Below, piece by piece: positions 10,088 through 18,596 of a stretch of DNA of 64,000 nt. The stretch's first letter is position 1; each line of letters opens with the position of its first letter. Under the pieces are notes generated by a model. The model saw only the letters and a program-made list of their open reading frames with translations. It was not told the DNA's origin and ran no database searches. The translations under genes and the position numbers were made by a program. The stretch is from JANSWY01 sp965267245 (GTDB lineage Bacteria; Bacteroidota; Bacteroidia; Cytophagales; Cyclobacteriaceae), in contig OZ253939.1 of assembly GCA_965267245.1 (NCBI GenBank), positions 3,038,001 through 3,102,000 of the forward strand, in the 5' to 3' direction.

Positions 10088-10113
10088 CCGACCACCCACT
10101 CCAGGGTGGCCGG
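10088..10113 (-). terminator. Probable rho-independent terminator after the rhodanese-MBL gene
   Basis: A 10-bp G+C-rich stem (CCGACCACCC / GGGTGGCCGG, one mismatch) with a 6-base loop lies 35 bp past the stop of the minus-strand MBL gene. On the minus strand it is followed by a T-rich run (TTATTTTTT). It also lies just after the plus-strand MscS gene and may serve both. Confidence 0.7.
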
Positions 10114-10147
10114 CGAACTATCTAAGAAATGGATTTTTAAAAAACTA

Positions 10148-11557
10148 CTATAACATAGTTTCTGGCTCATGATAGGCAGTTACTTTCTCAGAAAAATTCT
10201 TAATTTCCTTAAAGCCACCCTGCACATTCACCAGTTTATTAAAACCTCTTGATTTCAGGATAGATATAGCTATCAGAGATCTGTAGCCTCCCTGGCAATG
10301 CACATAGTATTTCTGATCTTTATCCACGTCACTCATATGCCTGTTTATGAAATCTAGAGGAAAATTTGTGGCTCCATCCAGATGCTGAGCTTCATACTCG
10401 CTTTCCTTTCTTACATCCAGTGTTGGATACACATCTACATCATATAGTTGTGCAAAATCCTTTGGTGATACTTCATCTATACAATCTGTTTCTTTGCCAG
10501 CTTTTTGCCATGCTTCTATGCCTCCCTTTAGGTAACCCAATGCATAATCATAACCCACTCGTGAAAGTCTTACCACAACATCCTCTTCAAGACCTTCATC
10601 CGCAAGAAATACAATCGGTTGTTTTAAATCAGTGATGAGTGCACCTACCCATGGAGCGAAATTATCTTCGATACCTATCCAAATTGATCCTGGAATATAA
10701 GATTTAACAAATTTCTCTTTCTTCCTGGTATCCAAAATAAGAGCATCATTCTTTTCAACTACACTCACAAAATCATTTACATCTAAAGCGATCACTCCTC
10801 GATCCAGTACCTCATCGATGCTTTCGTACCCCATTTTATTCATCACCGCATTTTTAGGAAAGTACTGTGGAGGTTCCACTAAACCGGATGTTACCTCTGC
10901 TACAAACTCTTCTTTTGTCATATCTGCTCGTAGGGCGTAGTTGAACATTTTCTGATTCCCTAAAGTATCTGTAGTCTCCTGACTCATTTTTTTACCACAA
11001 GCGGAACCTGCACCATGTCCAGGGTTAACAATCACGCTATCCGGAAGAGGCATTATTTTATTTCTCAGTGAATTGAATAAATGCTCTGCCAGGTCTTCTC
11101 TGGATAAATCACTTTTTACAGCAAGATCGGGCCTTCCCACATCACCTATAAACAATGTATCTCCTGTGAAAATGGCTTGTTCCTGTCCCTCTTCGTCAAT
11201 CAATAGGAAAGTAGAGGATTCCATAGTATGACCGGGTGTATGAAGTACTTTGATTTTCACGTTTCCCAATTCAAGGACCTCATCGTCTTTCGCTATGTAA
11301 GCATCAAAATTCGGTTGAGCGGTTGGGCCATAAACAATTTTTGCCCCGGTCTTTTTAGCAAGATCAATATGACCAGACACAAAATCTGCATGGAAATGTG
11401 TTTCAAATACATATTTAATGGTGGCATTCGATTCTTTGGCTCTTTCAATATAAGGAGCAACTTCTCTTAGTGGGTCTATTATGGCAGCCTCACCATTTGA
11501 TTCAATGTAATAAGCAGCTTCAGCAAGACAACCAGTGTAAATTTGTTCGATTTTCAT
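10148..11557 (-). CDS. Rhodanese-MBL fusion protein, persulfide dioxygenase-like (copy 1)
   Basis: The protein has an N-terminal metallo-beta-lactamase domain (ETHFHADFVSGH, HTPGHTMES, GDTLFIGDVGRPD, NPGHGAGS) and two C-terminal rhodanese domains. The ETHE1-like motifs suggest oxidation of glutathione- or other low-molecular-weight persulfide to sulfite. The first rhodanese domain has no catalytic Cys (IVFLADEG); the second does (YYVHCQGGYRS). The start at 11557 (MKIEQIYTGC) is preferred because the paralogue at 15311-16717 begins the same way; an in-frame ATG at 11593 would add 12 residues. A Crp/Fnr-type site lies 70 bp upstream of the chosen start. Confidence 0.88.
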   Translation of the reverse strand: MKIEQIYTGCLAEAAYYIESNGEAAIIDPLREVAPYIERAKESNATIKYVFETHFHADFVSGHIDLAKKTGAKIVYGPTAQPNFDAYIAKDDEVLELGNVKIKVLHTPGHTMESSTFLLIDEEGQEQAIFTGDTLFIGDVGRPDLAVKSDLSREDLAEHLFNSLRNKIMPLPDSVIVNPGHGAGSACGKKMSQETTDTLGNQKMFNYALRADMTKEEFVAEVTSGLVEPPQYFPKNAVMNKMGYESIDEVLDRGVIALDVNDFVSVVEKNDALILDTRKKEKFVKSYIPGSIWIGIEDNFAPWVGALITDLKQPIVFLADEGLEEDVVVRLSRVGYDYALGYLKGGIEAWQKAGKETDCIDEVSPKDFAQLYDVDVYPTLDVRKESEYEAQHLDGATNFPLDFINRHMSDVDKDQKYYVHCQGGYRSLIAISILKSRGFNKLVNVQGGFKEIKNFSEKVTAYHEPETML

Positions 11558-11626
11558 ATTCAAAGATTTTATATTTTTAATTGCTTTAATCACAATGTAA
11601 ATAACGAAGTTAACTAACTGTAATAC

Positions 11627-11642
11627 TGTTACTTACGTTACA
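11627..11642 (-). promoter_or_regulatory. Candidate Crp/Fnr-family operator (site 1)
   Basis: On the minus strand this reads TGTAACGTAAGTAACA, close to an inverted TGTAAC-N4-GTnACA. It lies 70 bp before the MBL copy 1 start. Two similar sites stand before MBL copy 2 and sulP, and a Crp/Fnr gene lies in the same cluster. Confidence 0.55.
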
Positions 11643-11732
11643 AAACTTAGATGATTATAATCAATTGAAAACCTGCCAAATGTCATTTTTTTGATCAAAA
11701 CGACGGAAGAATTGACTTATGAGAGGGTACTA

Positions 11733-11780
11733 TAAAAAAAGACTATTCCCAGTGCATTCCGAAGAAGCATAAGAATAGCC
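11733..11780 (-). terminator. Probable terminator after the porin gene
   Basis: On the minus strand, GGCTATTC and GAATAGTC can pair (one G-T) across a 24-base loop and are followed by a run of seven T. It lies 24 bp past the stop of the porin gene. Confidence 0.55.
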
Positions 11781-11803
11781 AACTCACCCAAGAAATTTAA
11801 GTT

Positions 11804-13129
11804 TTAAAAGTTGTAGTTCACCACAAAGTTTATCTGGAACATATCCACCTTATTCAGTATGAAATTGGGGGTATCCGGGAAATTGTCACCCCCCATTTTG
11901 TACACCAGGAATAATTCTGGTTTCAATTTGGAAAACTTGTCATTGTTGTATGCCAACTCAAGGTTTATGTGTGTATAATCTGGTTGTGCATATTTATTAT
12001 CCGATTGATTTACCACAGCTGGTTTCCAGTGATGACCAATACTCGATTCCAGTACAATTGATTGACCAGACCATTTAATTTGGTTGTGAAAATTCAGAAC
12101 CAACGCATGGTTATCTGCAGCTCCCTCACTTCTTTCCCTCTTCTGGAAGGAGAACAATACTTCGCGACCCCATTCCCGAGGGAACAAGAAGCGTCCATTT
12201 TTGAATATATGGTTATAAGAAACTGAAATTCTGGTCTTACCCAATTTCTGCATCAATTGTATACCTACCAGATTACTTTGATCAGATTCAAAGTACCTTA
12301 AAGAATCTATTGCATTCCCTCCATCACCCACTTTCAATTGGTTCACCCATTCTGCACTCAGCTTTGTATCATTACTGATTTGAAAACCCGGTCTTAGATA
12401 AAGCGCATTAAACAGATTGTCAACGTAGTAATTCCATATCTTGAAATCAAACTTATGAATTCGATGATTCACATTAAACAAGGCAACATAATCAGAGTTT
12501 GTGTTTCCTGAGTAACCACTTGGTCCTCCCAGGTAACTTCTTCCTCCAGGATAATACCCAATAGATTCTCCGATATTAAAAAATTCATCAGACCCTGTTG
12601 GAGCAATTGCATTTATGACACCTGTCTGAATTTTAAGAGAATTTTGGCTATAACTGTACCAAACTCCCTGGGTCAAAGTAGGGATCATCCATCCATCCTG
12701 AGGATTCAATAAAGGAGATTTGATTTTCAGTCGTCCAACTTTCACATTATGCCCTCCTGATTTGAAACCAGCAAACGCTTCTCCCAGTAATAAAACTAAT
12801 GGATCGCTTAAATCTCCATAGTTGTATAAGCGAGACTCAAATCTACTGGTCCTACCTGTTGCTTCATCAGGTACAGTCAAATCTTGAATACCCAAATTAT
12901 ACGAGGTATAACCTGCAACACCAAAGTAAAATCTCTTTCCGATTTTCTGGTCATACCTCAAATATCCACCAGTGGCCAGGGCATGAAAATCTTTAAGTGA
13001 ACCACTATTGAAAGTGGACATATAAAAATTTCTCCATTGCCCGGAAATCTTCCAGCTATTTAGTGTGTCTCTTTGCGCAGACAGAAAATTTATCTGCAAC
13101 AGTAGCAATATGGTCAGTAGGTATCTCAC
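11804..13129 (-). CDS. Outer-membrane porin (OprD/alginate-export-like beta-barrel)
   Basis: The 441-residue protein has a signal peptide ending in FLSAQ, then a repeated pattern of short amphipathic strands and a C-terminal aromatic residue (INFVVNYNF), as in outer-membrane beta-barrels. Segments such as VKVGRLKIKSPLLNPQDGWM resemble OprD-type porins. Its start codon overlaps the stop of the TsdA-like gene by one base, so the two form one operon. A role in taking up sulfur compounds such as thiosulfate or tetrathionate across the outer membrane is inferred from this context only. Confidence 0.8.
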   Translation of the reverse strand: MRYLLTILLLLQINFLSAQRDTLNSWKISGQWRNFYMSTFNSGSLKDFHALATGGYLRYDQKIGKRFYFGVAGYTSYNLGIQDLTVPDEATGRTSRFESRLYNYGDLSDPLVLLLGEAFAGFKSGGHNVKVGRLKIKSPLLNPQDGWMIPTLTQGVWYSYSQNSLKIQTGVINAIAPTGSDEFFNIGESIGYYPGGRSYLGGPSGYSGNTNSDYVALFNVNHRIHKFDFKIWNYYVDNLFNALYLRPGFQISNDTKLSAEWVNQLKVGDGGNAIDSLRYFESDQSNLVGIQLMQKLGKTRISVSYNHIFKNGRFLFPREWGREVLFSFQKRERSEGAADNHALVLNFHNQIKWSGQSIVLESSIGHHWKPAVVNQSDNKYAQPDYTHINLELAYNNDKFSKLKPELFLVYKMGGDNFPDTPNFILNKVDMFQINFVVNYNF

Positions 13130-14151
13130 TATTTCTTCTTCTCTATTCCAAACTTTTCCTTGTAGTAGGCTATGATTGGGGGGTAGGGTCCGAATTTGTG
13201 TTGTTCTTCACTAAAACTATCTTCCCATGGACCGTAAGGAGTTGAAACTGGTTTCAATTTCCTGTCTGGAAAGTCCCTTTCAGTATTTTCCTTCTTCGGC
13301 CGGTCAAAACTATTGATGTATGCAGCCACGTGATAAGCCTCCTCATCTGATAGTACCGGATTGTCCCATGTAGCTTGGCCGTATGGCATATTACCTTTTA
13401 TGAATTGTGCTGCGGTAAGCACTCTATGCATGCCAGCCCCATGATTATATGTATCTGATCCCCATAATGCCGGGTACTGAAAGGTTCCATCCTCTCTTTT
13501 TACACCCTGCCCATTCCCACCATGACAAACTGTACATTGCTCTTCATATACTGCTTTTCCCATTATCGGGTCTGCGGCAACTGCCGGCAACTCAATAGAA
13601 GGAAACCCCTTAAACTCCTTCATCCGCTCTTCCGGAACATCATCACTGAGCCATTCCATATAAGCCACCAAACCCTCCATTTCTTTGGAGTCTTCAGGGA
13701 GTTTTCTTCCATTCATACTGCGTTCCATACAACCATTAATTCTTTCCTCAATGGTGCCTTCCTTGTTCTCTCTTCCTCTGAACTGAGGAAACCTGTTGAC
13801 TATCCCAACCCAGGAAGCAGAACCAGCCTGAGCTCCATTTTGCAAATGACAACTCGTACAAGCCAGGTTATTCCCTGCAAATTGGTTGGCTGGATCTTTT
13901 GTCAATGGTCCAATCCATTTTGAAGTCTGTGTGGCCAGCGTGTGACCATACTTCACCAACTTCCCTTTGTCACCGTAAGGCAAATCCTTTTGAATTGTTT
14001 TAGGCTTCCAGGTCATTGGATTAACCTTGCGATCCACTAGAATCTCCGGATAGAAGCTATAAACAAGCACTGAACCAAACAACATCACTACCAGCACAAA
14101 CAACATGATTGAAAGTTGTTGTACTAACTTTATCGCCTTCTCGAATTCCAC
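13129..14151 (-). CDS. tsdA: TsdA-like di-heme cytochrome c (thiosulfate dehydrogenase / tetrathionate reductase)
   Basis: The 340-residue protein has an N-terminal membrane anchor (residues 14-34) and two heme c motifs, CTSCH (98-102) and CTVCH (206-210). Between them is ERINGCMERSMNG with Cys141, which matches the TsdA region whose Cys ligates the active-site heme. FPQFRGRE and the following DSKEM..AYMEWLS also match TsdA. TsdA converts thiosulfate to tetrathionate, or the reverse, on the periplasmic side. The gene is flanked by two YeeE/YedE-type transporter genes and a porin gene. Direction of catalysis cannot be decided from sequence. Confidence 0.88.
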   Translation of the reverse strand: MEFEKAIKLVQQLSIMLFVLVVMLFGSVLVYSFYPEILVDRKVNPMTWKPKTIQKDLPYGDKGKLVKYGHTLATQTSKWIGPLTKDPANQFAGNNLACTSCHLQNGAQAGSASWVGIVNRFPQFRGRENKEGTIEERINGCMERSMNGRKLPEDSKEMEGLVAYMEWLSDDVPEERMKEFKGFPSIELPAVAADPIMGKAVYEEQCTVCHGGNGQGVKREDGTFQYPALWGSDTYNHGAGMHRVLTAAQFIKGNMPYGQATWDNPVLSDEEAYHVAAYINSFDRPKKENTERDFPDRKLKPVSTPYGPWEDSFSEEQHKFGPYPPIIAYYKEKFGIEKKK

Positions 14152-14163
14152 TTTCTGAAAATC

Positions 14164-14577
14164 TTAATGAGGTAATCTGTCTCTCACCAATCCATAGGCA
14201 TATGTACCCAAAACTGCCGATAAGATGACTACAGCAATGACTCCAAATCCATTGCCTAACAAAATAAACATTGGTCCAGGACAAGCGCCTGTCATGGCCC
14301 AACCCAACCCAAAGATGATCCCACCTAATAAATATCTTGGAATACTAACAGTTTTCGGGCTCAATTCAATTGGAGAGCCATCTATCGTTTTCATACCTGT
14401 CCTTTTCACTATCTGTACAAATATGATTCCCAGCACCACTGCGGTACCAATTACTCCGTACATGTGAAACGACTGAAACTTGAACATTTCATAAATCCTG
14501 TACCAGGAAATTACTTCTGCCTTTGTGAGGGTGATCCCAAAGATCATCCCGACGAATATGTATCTGAAAATTTTCAT
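14164..14577 (-). CDS. YeeE/YedE-type sulfur transport protein, half 2
   Basis: The 137-residue membrane protein has four hydrophobic helices and the motif IFGLGWAMTGACPGPMFILLG, with the conserved Cys of the YeeE/YedE family (thiosulfate transport) and a partner loop FIFGITLTKAEVISW. It is one half of the two-part transporter; the other half is encoded 18 bp upstream. The family moves thiosulfate or related sulfur species through a chain of conserved cysteines. It stands directly before tsdA in the operon. Confidence 0.85.
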   Translation of the reverse strand: MKIFRYIFVGMIFGITLTKAEVISWYRIYEMFKFQSFHMYGVIGTAVVLGIIFVQIVKRTGMKTIDGSPIELSPKTVSIPRYLLGGIIFGLGWAMTGACPGPMFILLGNGFGVIAVVILSAVLGTYAYGLVRDRLPH

Positions 14578-14595
14578 TATGTAGCTGGGTAATAG

Positions 14596-15171
14596 TTAAA
14601 AGGTTAGTAAATGCGGTAGAACTAAATAGGTCATAAACAGACCACCAATGAAGAAGCCAATTACCGCAATCAGTGATGGTAATTGCAAGTCACTAAGTCC
14701 GCTAATCGCATGTCCGGAAGTACATCCTCCTGCGTAACGAGTACCAAATCCGACAAGAAACCCACCAAATACCAACATGATAAGACCTTTCCAGGATAGT
14801 AAATGCTCCCAGTTGAAAAATTCTACGGGCACTATTGTTTCACCTGGATTATTGATCCCGTAGGCTTCTAATTCAGTAATTGTTGCTGCTGACAGGTGAA
14901 CACTTCCTTCTGAAGTCAACCAGGTACTGGCGATAAAACCTCCCAATACCATGCCGGTAGCAAAAAGAAGGTTCCAGGTTTGAGTTTTCCAGTTGAAATC
15001 GAAAAACTCACAATGTTTCCCTCCTCCGATGATAGAGCAGACTGTTCTAAGGTTTGAGGAGATTCCAAAACTGTTACCTAAATACATCAAGGTAAACATC
15101 ACAACTGATATAATTGCCCCTGCCACATACCATGGCCAGGGTTGACTGATAAATTCAACGATTTGATTCAT
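14596..15171 (-). CDS. YeeE/YedE-type sulfur transport protein, half 1
   Basis: The 191-residue membrane protein has about five helices, an extracytoplasmic loop with two cysteines (RTVCSIIGGGKHCEFF), and the family signature GFGTRYAGGCTSGHAISGLS with the central Cys. It pairs with the shorter protein encoded downstream to make a full YeeE/YedE transporter, proposed to import thiosulfate. It is the first gene of the yedE-yedE-tsdA-porin operon. A perfect 20-bp palindrome lies 65 bp upstream. Confidence 0.87.
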   Translation of the reverse strand: MNQIVEFISQPWPWYVAGAIISVVMFTLMYLGNSFGISSNLRTVCSIIGGGKHCEFFDFNWKTQTWNLLFATGMVLGGFIASTWLTSEGSVHLSAATITELEAYGINNPGETIVPVEFFNWEHLLSWKGLIMLVFGGFLVGFGTRYAGGCTSGHAISGLSDLQLPSLIAVIGFFIGGLFMTYLVLPHLLTF

Positions 15172-15235
15172 TGTTCCGAGTTAAATTCACAAATGACGGG
15201 GTGGTTTTCCCGACTTTTATATTAATATATGAAAA

Positions 15236-15255
15236 TATGTTGATATATCAACATA
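15236..15255 (-). promoter_or_regulatory. Perfect 20-bp palindrome, candidate ArsR operator of the yedE-tsdA operon
   Basis: The sequence TATGTTGATATATCAACATA equals its own reverse complement. It lies 65 bp before the first yedE gene. Its ATGTTGATAT part is shared, with one change, with a site at 19570-19580 before the arsR gene of this cluster, so the ArsR protein is the likely ligand. Confidence 0.55.
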
Positions 15256-15280
15256 AAAAACAGGAGTGTTTTCCACTCCT
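15256..15280 (-). terminator. Rho-independent terminator after MBL copy 2
   Basis: Arms AGGAGTG and CACTCCT (7 bp) with a 5-base loop; on the minus strand the stem is followed by GTTTTTTATG. It lies about 30 bp past the stop of the second rhodanese-MBL gene and separates it from the yedE operon. Confidence 0.75.
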
Positions 15281-15310
15281 ATTTAAAAATGTGCCGTGCT
15301 TACTTAAATT

Positions 15311-16717
15311 TTATAATGTAGATGGGCAAACATATTCCGTTTTAGGAATATCAGTTTCAGCGATTGCTTTAAAACCACCTTGAATATCTACAATATTGTG
15401 AATGCCTCTTGATTTCAAAATTGAAGAAGCAATCATCGACCTGTAACCTCCTGCACAATGAATGTGGTAAGCCTTGTCCTTGTCAAGCTCATTCATGTGT
15501 TCATTTATGTAATCCAATGGGAAGTTAGTAGCATCTTCAATATGCTCGGATAAGTATTCACTTGATTTTCTAACATCAAGTACAGTCAAATCTCCTTCTT
15601 TAAACTCATCTGCAAACTCGGTTGCTGGGATTGATCTTACTGATTCTGCTTCTTTACCAGCAGCTTTCCATGCATCGATTCCACCTTTTAGGAATCCTAA
15701 AGTGTTATCATAACCCACTCTTGAAAGTCTTATCACAACTTCCTCTTCTCTTCCTTCAGGAGCTACAAAAACGATTGGTTGTTCTAAATCTGTAATCAAT
15801 GCACCCACCCAAGGAGCGAATCCTCCATCGATTCCAATGAATATTGAGTTAGGAACATGTTCCTTTGCAAATTCCTTTGCTGATCTGGTATCCAACACTA
15901 ACGCGCCTTCATGATTGGCCATTGCCTCAAAAGTATCTACATCTAAAGGCACATTACCTTTTTCCATGATTTCATCCAAACCTTTGATACCTGACTTGTT
16001 CATTCTAACGTTTTCAGCAAAATATTGAGGAGGAGGTAATAAACCATCGGTCACTTCTTTGATGAACTCTTCCTTGGTCATATCTGCACGAAGTGCATAG
16101 TTTGTGTTTTTCTGGTTGCCCAATAAATCCGTTGTTTCCTTACTCATGTTTTTGCCACAAGCCGAACCCGCACCGTGTGCCGGATAAACTGTAATTTCAT
16201 CAGGTAATGTCATGATCTTATTTCTAAGACTATCAAACAACATACCTGCAAGATCATCCTGAGTAAGTGTTCCTTTTTGTGCTAAATCAGGTCTTCCAAC
16301 ATCGCCAATGAAAAGTGTGTCACCACTGAATATTGCAACTTCCTTGTCATTCTCATCTAATAATAAATAAGTAGTACTTTCTAAAGTGTGACCTGGTGTG
16401 TGAAGTACTTTGATTTTTACTTTACCTAATTCAAACACCTGCTCATCCTGAGCTTCGATGATATCAAATTCAGTTTTTGCTCCTGGTCCGTAAACTATCT
16501 GAGCACCAGTTTTACTCGCTAAATCTACGTGTCCTGATACAAAGTCTGCATGAAAATGTGTTTCGAAAATATATTTGATTTTGGCTCCTTCTTTATTTGC
16601 TTTCTCAACATATGGAGCTGATTCTCTTAATGGATCCACTATAGCTGCTTCACCATCGCTTTCGATGTAGTAAGCACCTTGTGCTAAACATCCAGTATAG
16701 ATTTGTTCTACTTTCAT
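15311..16717 (-). CDS. Rhodanese-MBL fusion protein, persulfide dioxygenase-like (copy 2)
   Basis: The 468-residue paralogue of the protein encoded at 10148-11557 has the same order: MBL domain (ETHFHADFVSGH, HTPGHTLES, GDTLFIGDVGRPD), an inactive rhodanese domain (no Cys in IVFVAPEG) and an active one (YHIHCAGGYRS). The likely reaction is oxidation of persulfide sulfur to sulfite. In both copies the usual HxHxDH motif has Phe in the last position, which is compatible with a single-iron dioxygenase but not with a two-zinc hydrolase. A palindromic Crp/Fnr-type site lies 67 bp before the ATG and it has its own terminator, so it is probably a single-gene unit. Confidence 0.9.
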   Translation of the reverse strand: MKVEQIYTGCLAQGAYYIESDGEAAIVDPLRESAPYVEKANKEGAKIKYIFETHFHADFVSGHVDLASKTGAQIVYGPGAKTEFDIIEAQDEQVFELGKVKIKVLHTPGHTLESTTYLLLDENDKEVAIFSGDTLFIGDVGRPDLAQKGTLTQDDLAGMLFDSLRNKIMTLPDEITVYPAHGAGSACGKNMSKETTDLLGNQKNTNYALRADMTKEEFIKEVTDGLLPPPQYFAENVRMNKSGIKGLDEIMEKGNVPLDVDTFEAMANHEGALVLDTRSAKEFAKEHVPNSIFIGIDGGFAPWVGALITDLEQPIVFVAPEGREEEVVIRLSRVGYDNTLGFLKGGIDAWKAAGKEAESVRSIPATEFADEFKEGDLTVLDVRKSSEYLSEHIEDATNFPLDYINEHMNELDKDKAYHIHCAGGYRSMIASSILKSRGIHNIVDIQGGFKAIAETDIPKTEYVCPSTL

Positions 16718-16783
16718 TATAATATCTTAGTTAAATTCAATTTTAAAGTCTTATCAAAAATACGGGAACTGTAGTGATTAGAT

Positions 16784-16799
16784 TGTAACAATTGTTACT
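16784..16799 (-). promoter_or_regulatory. Candidate Crp/Fnr-family operator (site 2)
   Basis: The site TGTAACAATTGTTACT contains a perfect 14-bp palindrome (GTAACAATTGTTAC, 16785-16798). It overlaps the last codons of sulP and lies 67 bp before the start of MBL copy 2. Confidence 0.65.
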
Positions 16800-18525
16800 C
16801 CACTACTTCTACATTTGACTGCAGGGCATACGCTTTATGGTCACCAGCATCCTCTGTAGTACAATAGTAAACTGCTTCGTTTAAATCAAGGAAAATATTT
16901 GATTTCCCTATCTTGTCTATCAGATTAGTCTTGTAAAGCGAGTCTCTAACAGGACCTACAATATCACAAAGCAGCAATTTAATATTCTTTTCGTTGAGGT
17001 AGTCTAACAAGTCATTAACTCCCTGAGCAGCAGTGGTATCAATGTGATTAATTGGCCTGAAATCCATTATGAGTGTATCAACCTTTGGTTTTTCTGCAAT
17101 AGCTCCCTCTATATAATCAATAAAGTACTGCACATTAATAAAAGTCAAAGGAGCATCCATTCTGAAGATCAGAATATTTTCCCACACCTGTAGATTTGGA
17201 AATCTTTTAATGTTTCTAAATTCATGGTGCCCTCGTACTCGTCCCAATTGCGCAATATGGGGATAAGCAGCCCTGAATAATAGCATCAGAATTGATAATA
17301 TAATTCCTGTTACAATACCAATGACCATCCCTACATTGAGGGTAACTAAGAACGTAATTACCAATACAGCAAATTCAATTCTGTTTTCTCTCCACAGCTT
17401 TGCTACATATTTGTAATCTACCAGGCCAGCAACAGCTACCATAATTACGGAGGCTAGAATTGCTTTTGGTAAGTAATAAAATAGGGGCGTTAAGAAAATC
17501 AATGTAAGTGCCACAACACCTGCGCTGATAATTGAAGACAATGAGGTATTCGCACCAGATTGGTAATTAACAGCTGTTCTGGAAAAACCACCAGTTACAG
17601 GAAATGCCTGGAAAAACGATCCTATGAAATTTGAAGCTCCAATGGCCACCAATTCCTGGTTAGGCATAACCTTGTAATCTCTCTTTTTTGCCTCAATGGC
17701 TTTTGCCACTGAAAAAGCCTCCATATAGGCTACCACTGAAATAGTTACGGCCAATGGAGCCAAAGTTGAAATTTTGTCTATCGTAATGGATGGAATAATG
17801 AATGCGGGAAGTCCCTCTGGGATATCCTTCACAATCGCCACCCCGGAAATGTCCAATCTTAGAAAATAGACCAGTGAAGTACCAAATATCACTGCCATTA
17901 AGGCTCCAGGAATACTTTTATGAATTTTCTTAACTCCTTTTATGATAAGAATACCTCCAATACCAATCAACAATGTCATCCAATGCGTACTTCCAATTTG
18001 CTGAATGGTACTCCAAAGTATTTCATACACTTTATTGCTTTTCTCTAGCTCTACCCCTAACAAATATTTTAATTGATTCAAACCTATAATAAGTGCTGCT
18101 GCTGAGGTAAATCCACTAATCACTGGTTTCGATAATAGATTGGTAATAAAACCCAATCTGAAAAATCCCAACAATAATTGCAATACACCTACCATAAACG
18201 CTAGAAGAATCGCATATTCCAAATAAGCTTGGGTACCCTCAGTAGCAATTACTGATACTCCTGTGGCCACCAATAGAGAATCCATAGCAACAGGTGCTAC
18301 AGAAAGCTGTCTGGATGTACCGAATAATGCATAAATGATTGAAGGGATAATTGATGCATATAGACCGTATACAGGTGGTAAACCTGCAATTAAGGCGTAA
18401 GCCATTCCCTGTGGAATGAGCATTATACCTACGGTTAACCCAGCAAATACATCTCCTTTCAGGCTACCTATTTCATAATTAGGAAGCCACGATGTAATGG
18501 GTAATATTTTATTAATTAAGTTCAT
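16795..18525 (-). CDS. SulP family sulfate permease with STAS domain
   Basis: The 576-residue protein has about ten to twelve hydrophobic helices, including the SulP signature PQGMAYALIAGLPPVYGLYA and GGFSRTAVNYQSGANT. A cytoplasmic STAS domain follows from about residue 440 (DTLIMDFRPINHIDTTAAQG). SulP proteins move sulfate, bicarbonate or other anions, usually with protons or sodium. In this cluster export or import of sulfate/sulfite from thiosulfate and persulfide oxidation is a reasonable inference; bicarbonate transport cannot be excluded. A Crp/Fnr-type site lies 48 bp upstream of the start. Confidence 0.92.
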   Translation of the reverse strand: MNLINKILPITSWLPNYEIGSLKGDVFAGLTVGIMLIPQGMAYALIAGLPPVYGLYASIIPSIIYALFGTSRQLSVAPVAMDSLLVATGVSVIATEGTQAYLEYAILLAFMVGVLQLLLGFFRLGFITNLLSKPVISGFTSAAALIIGLNQLKYLLGVELEKSNKVYEILWSTIQQIGSTHWMTLLIGIGGILIIKGVKKIHKSIPGALMAVIFGTSLVYFLRLDISGVAIVKDIPEGLPAFIIPSITIDKISTLAPLAVTISVVAYMEAFSVAKAIEAKKRDYKVMPNQELVAIGASNFIGSFFQAFPVTGGFSRTAVNYQSGANTSLSSIISAGVVALTLIFLTPLFYYLPKAILASVIMVAVAGLVDYKYVAKLWRENRIEFAVLVITFLVTLNVGMVIGIVTGIILSILMLLFRAAYPHIAQLGRVRGHHEFRNIKRFPNLQVWENILIFRMDAPLTFINVQYFIDYIEGAIAEKPKVDTLIMDFRPINHIDTTAAQGVNDLLDYLNEKNIKLLLCDIVGPVRDSLYKTNLIDKIGKSNIFLDLNEAVYYCTTEDAGDHKAYALQSNVEVVE

Positions 18526-18572
18526 GTTTCACCTTTTGAAATACGAAATTAGAGGATCATATTTCCTGGTGT

Positions 18573-18588
18573 TGTAACATTTGTGACA
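18573..18588 (-). promoter_or_regulatory. Candidate Crp/Fnr-family operator (site 3)
   Basis: The site TGTAACATTTGTGACA fits TGTAAC-N4-GTnACA. It lies in the 71-bp gap between the crp-like gene and sulP, 48 bp before the sulP start. Confidence 0.6.
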
Positions 18589-18596
18589 CTAGCTCA

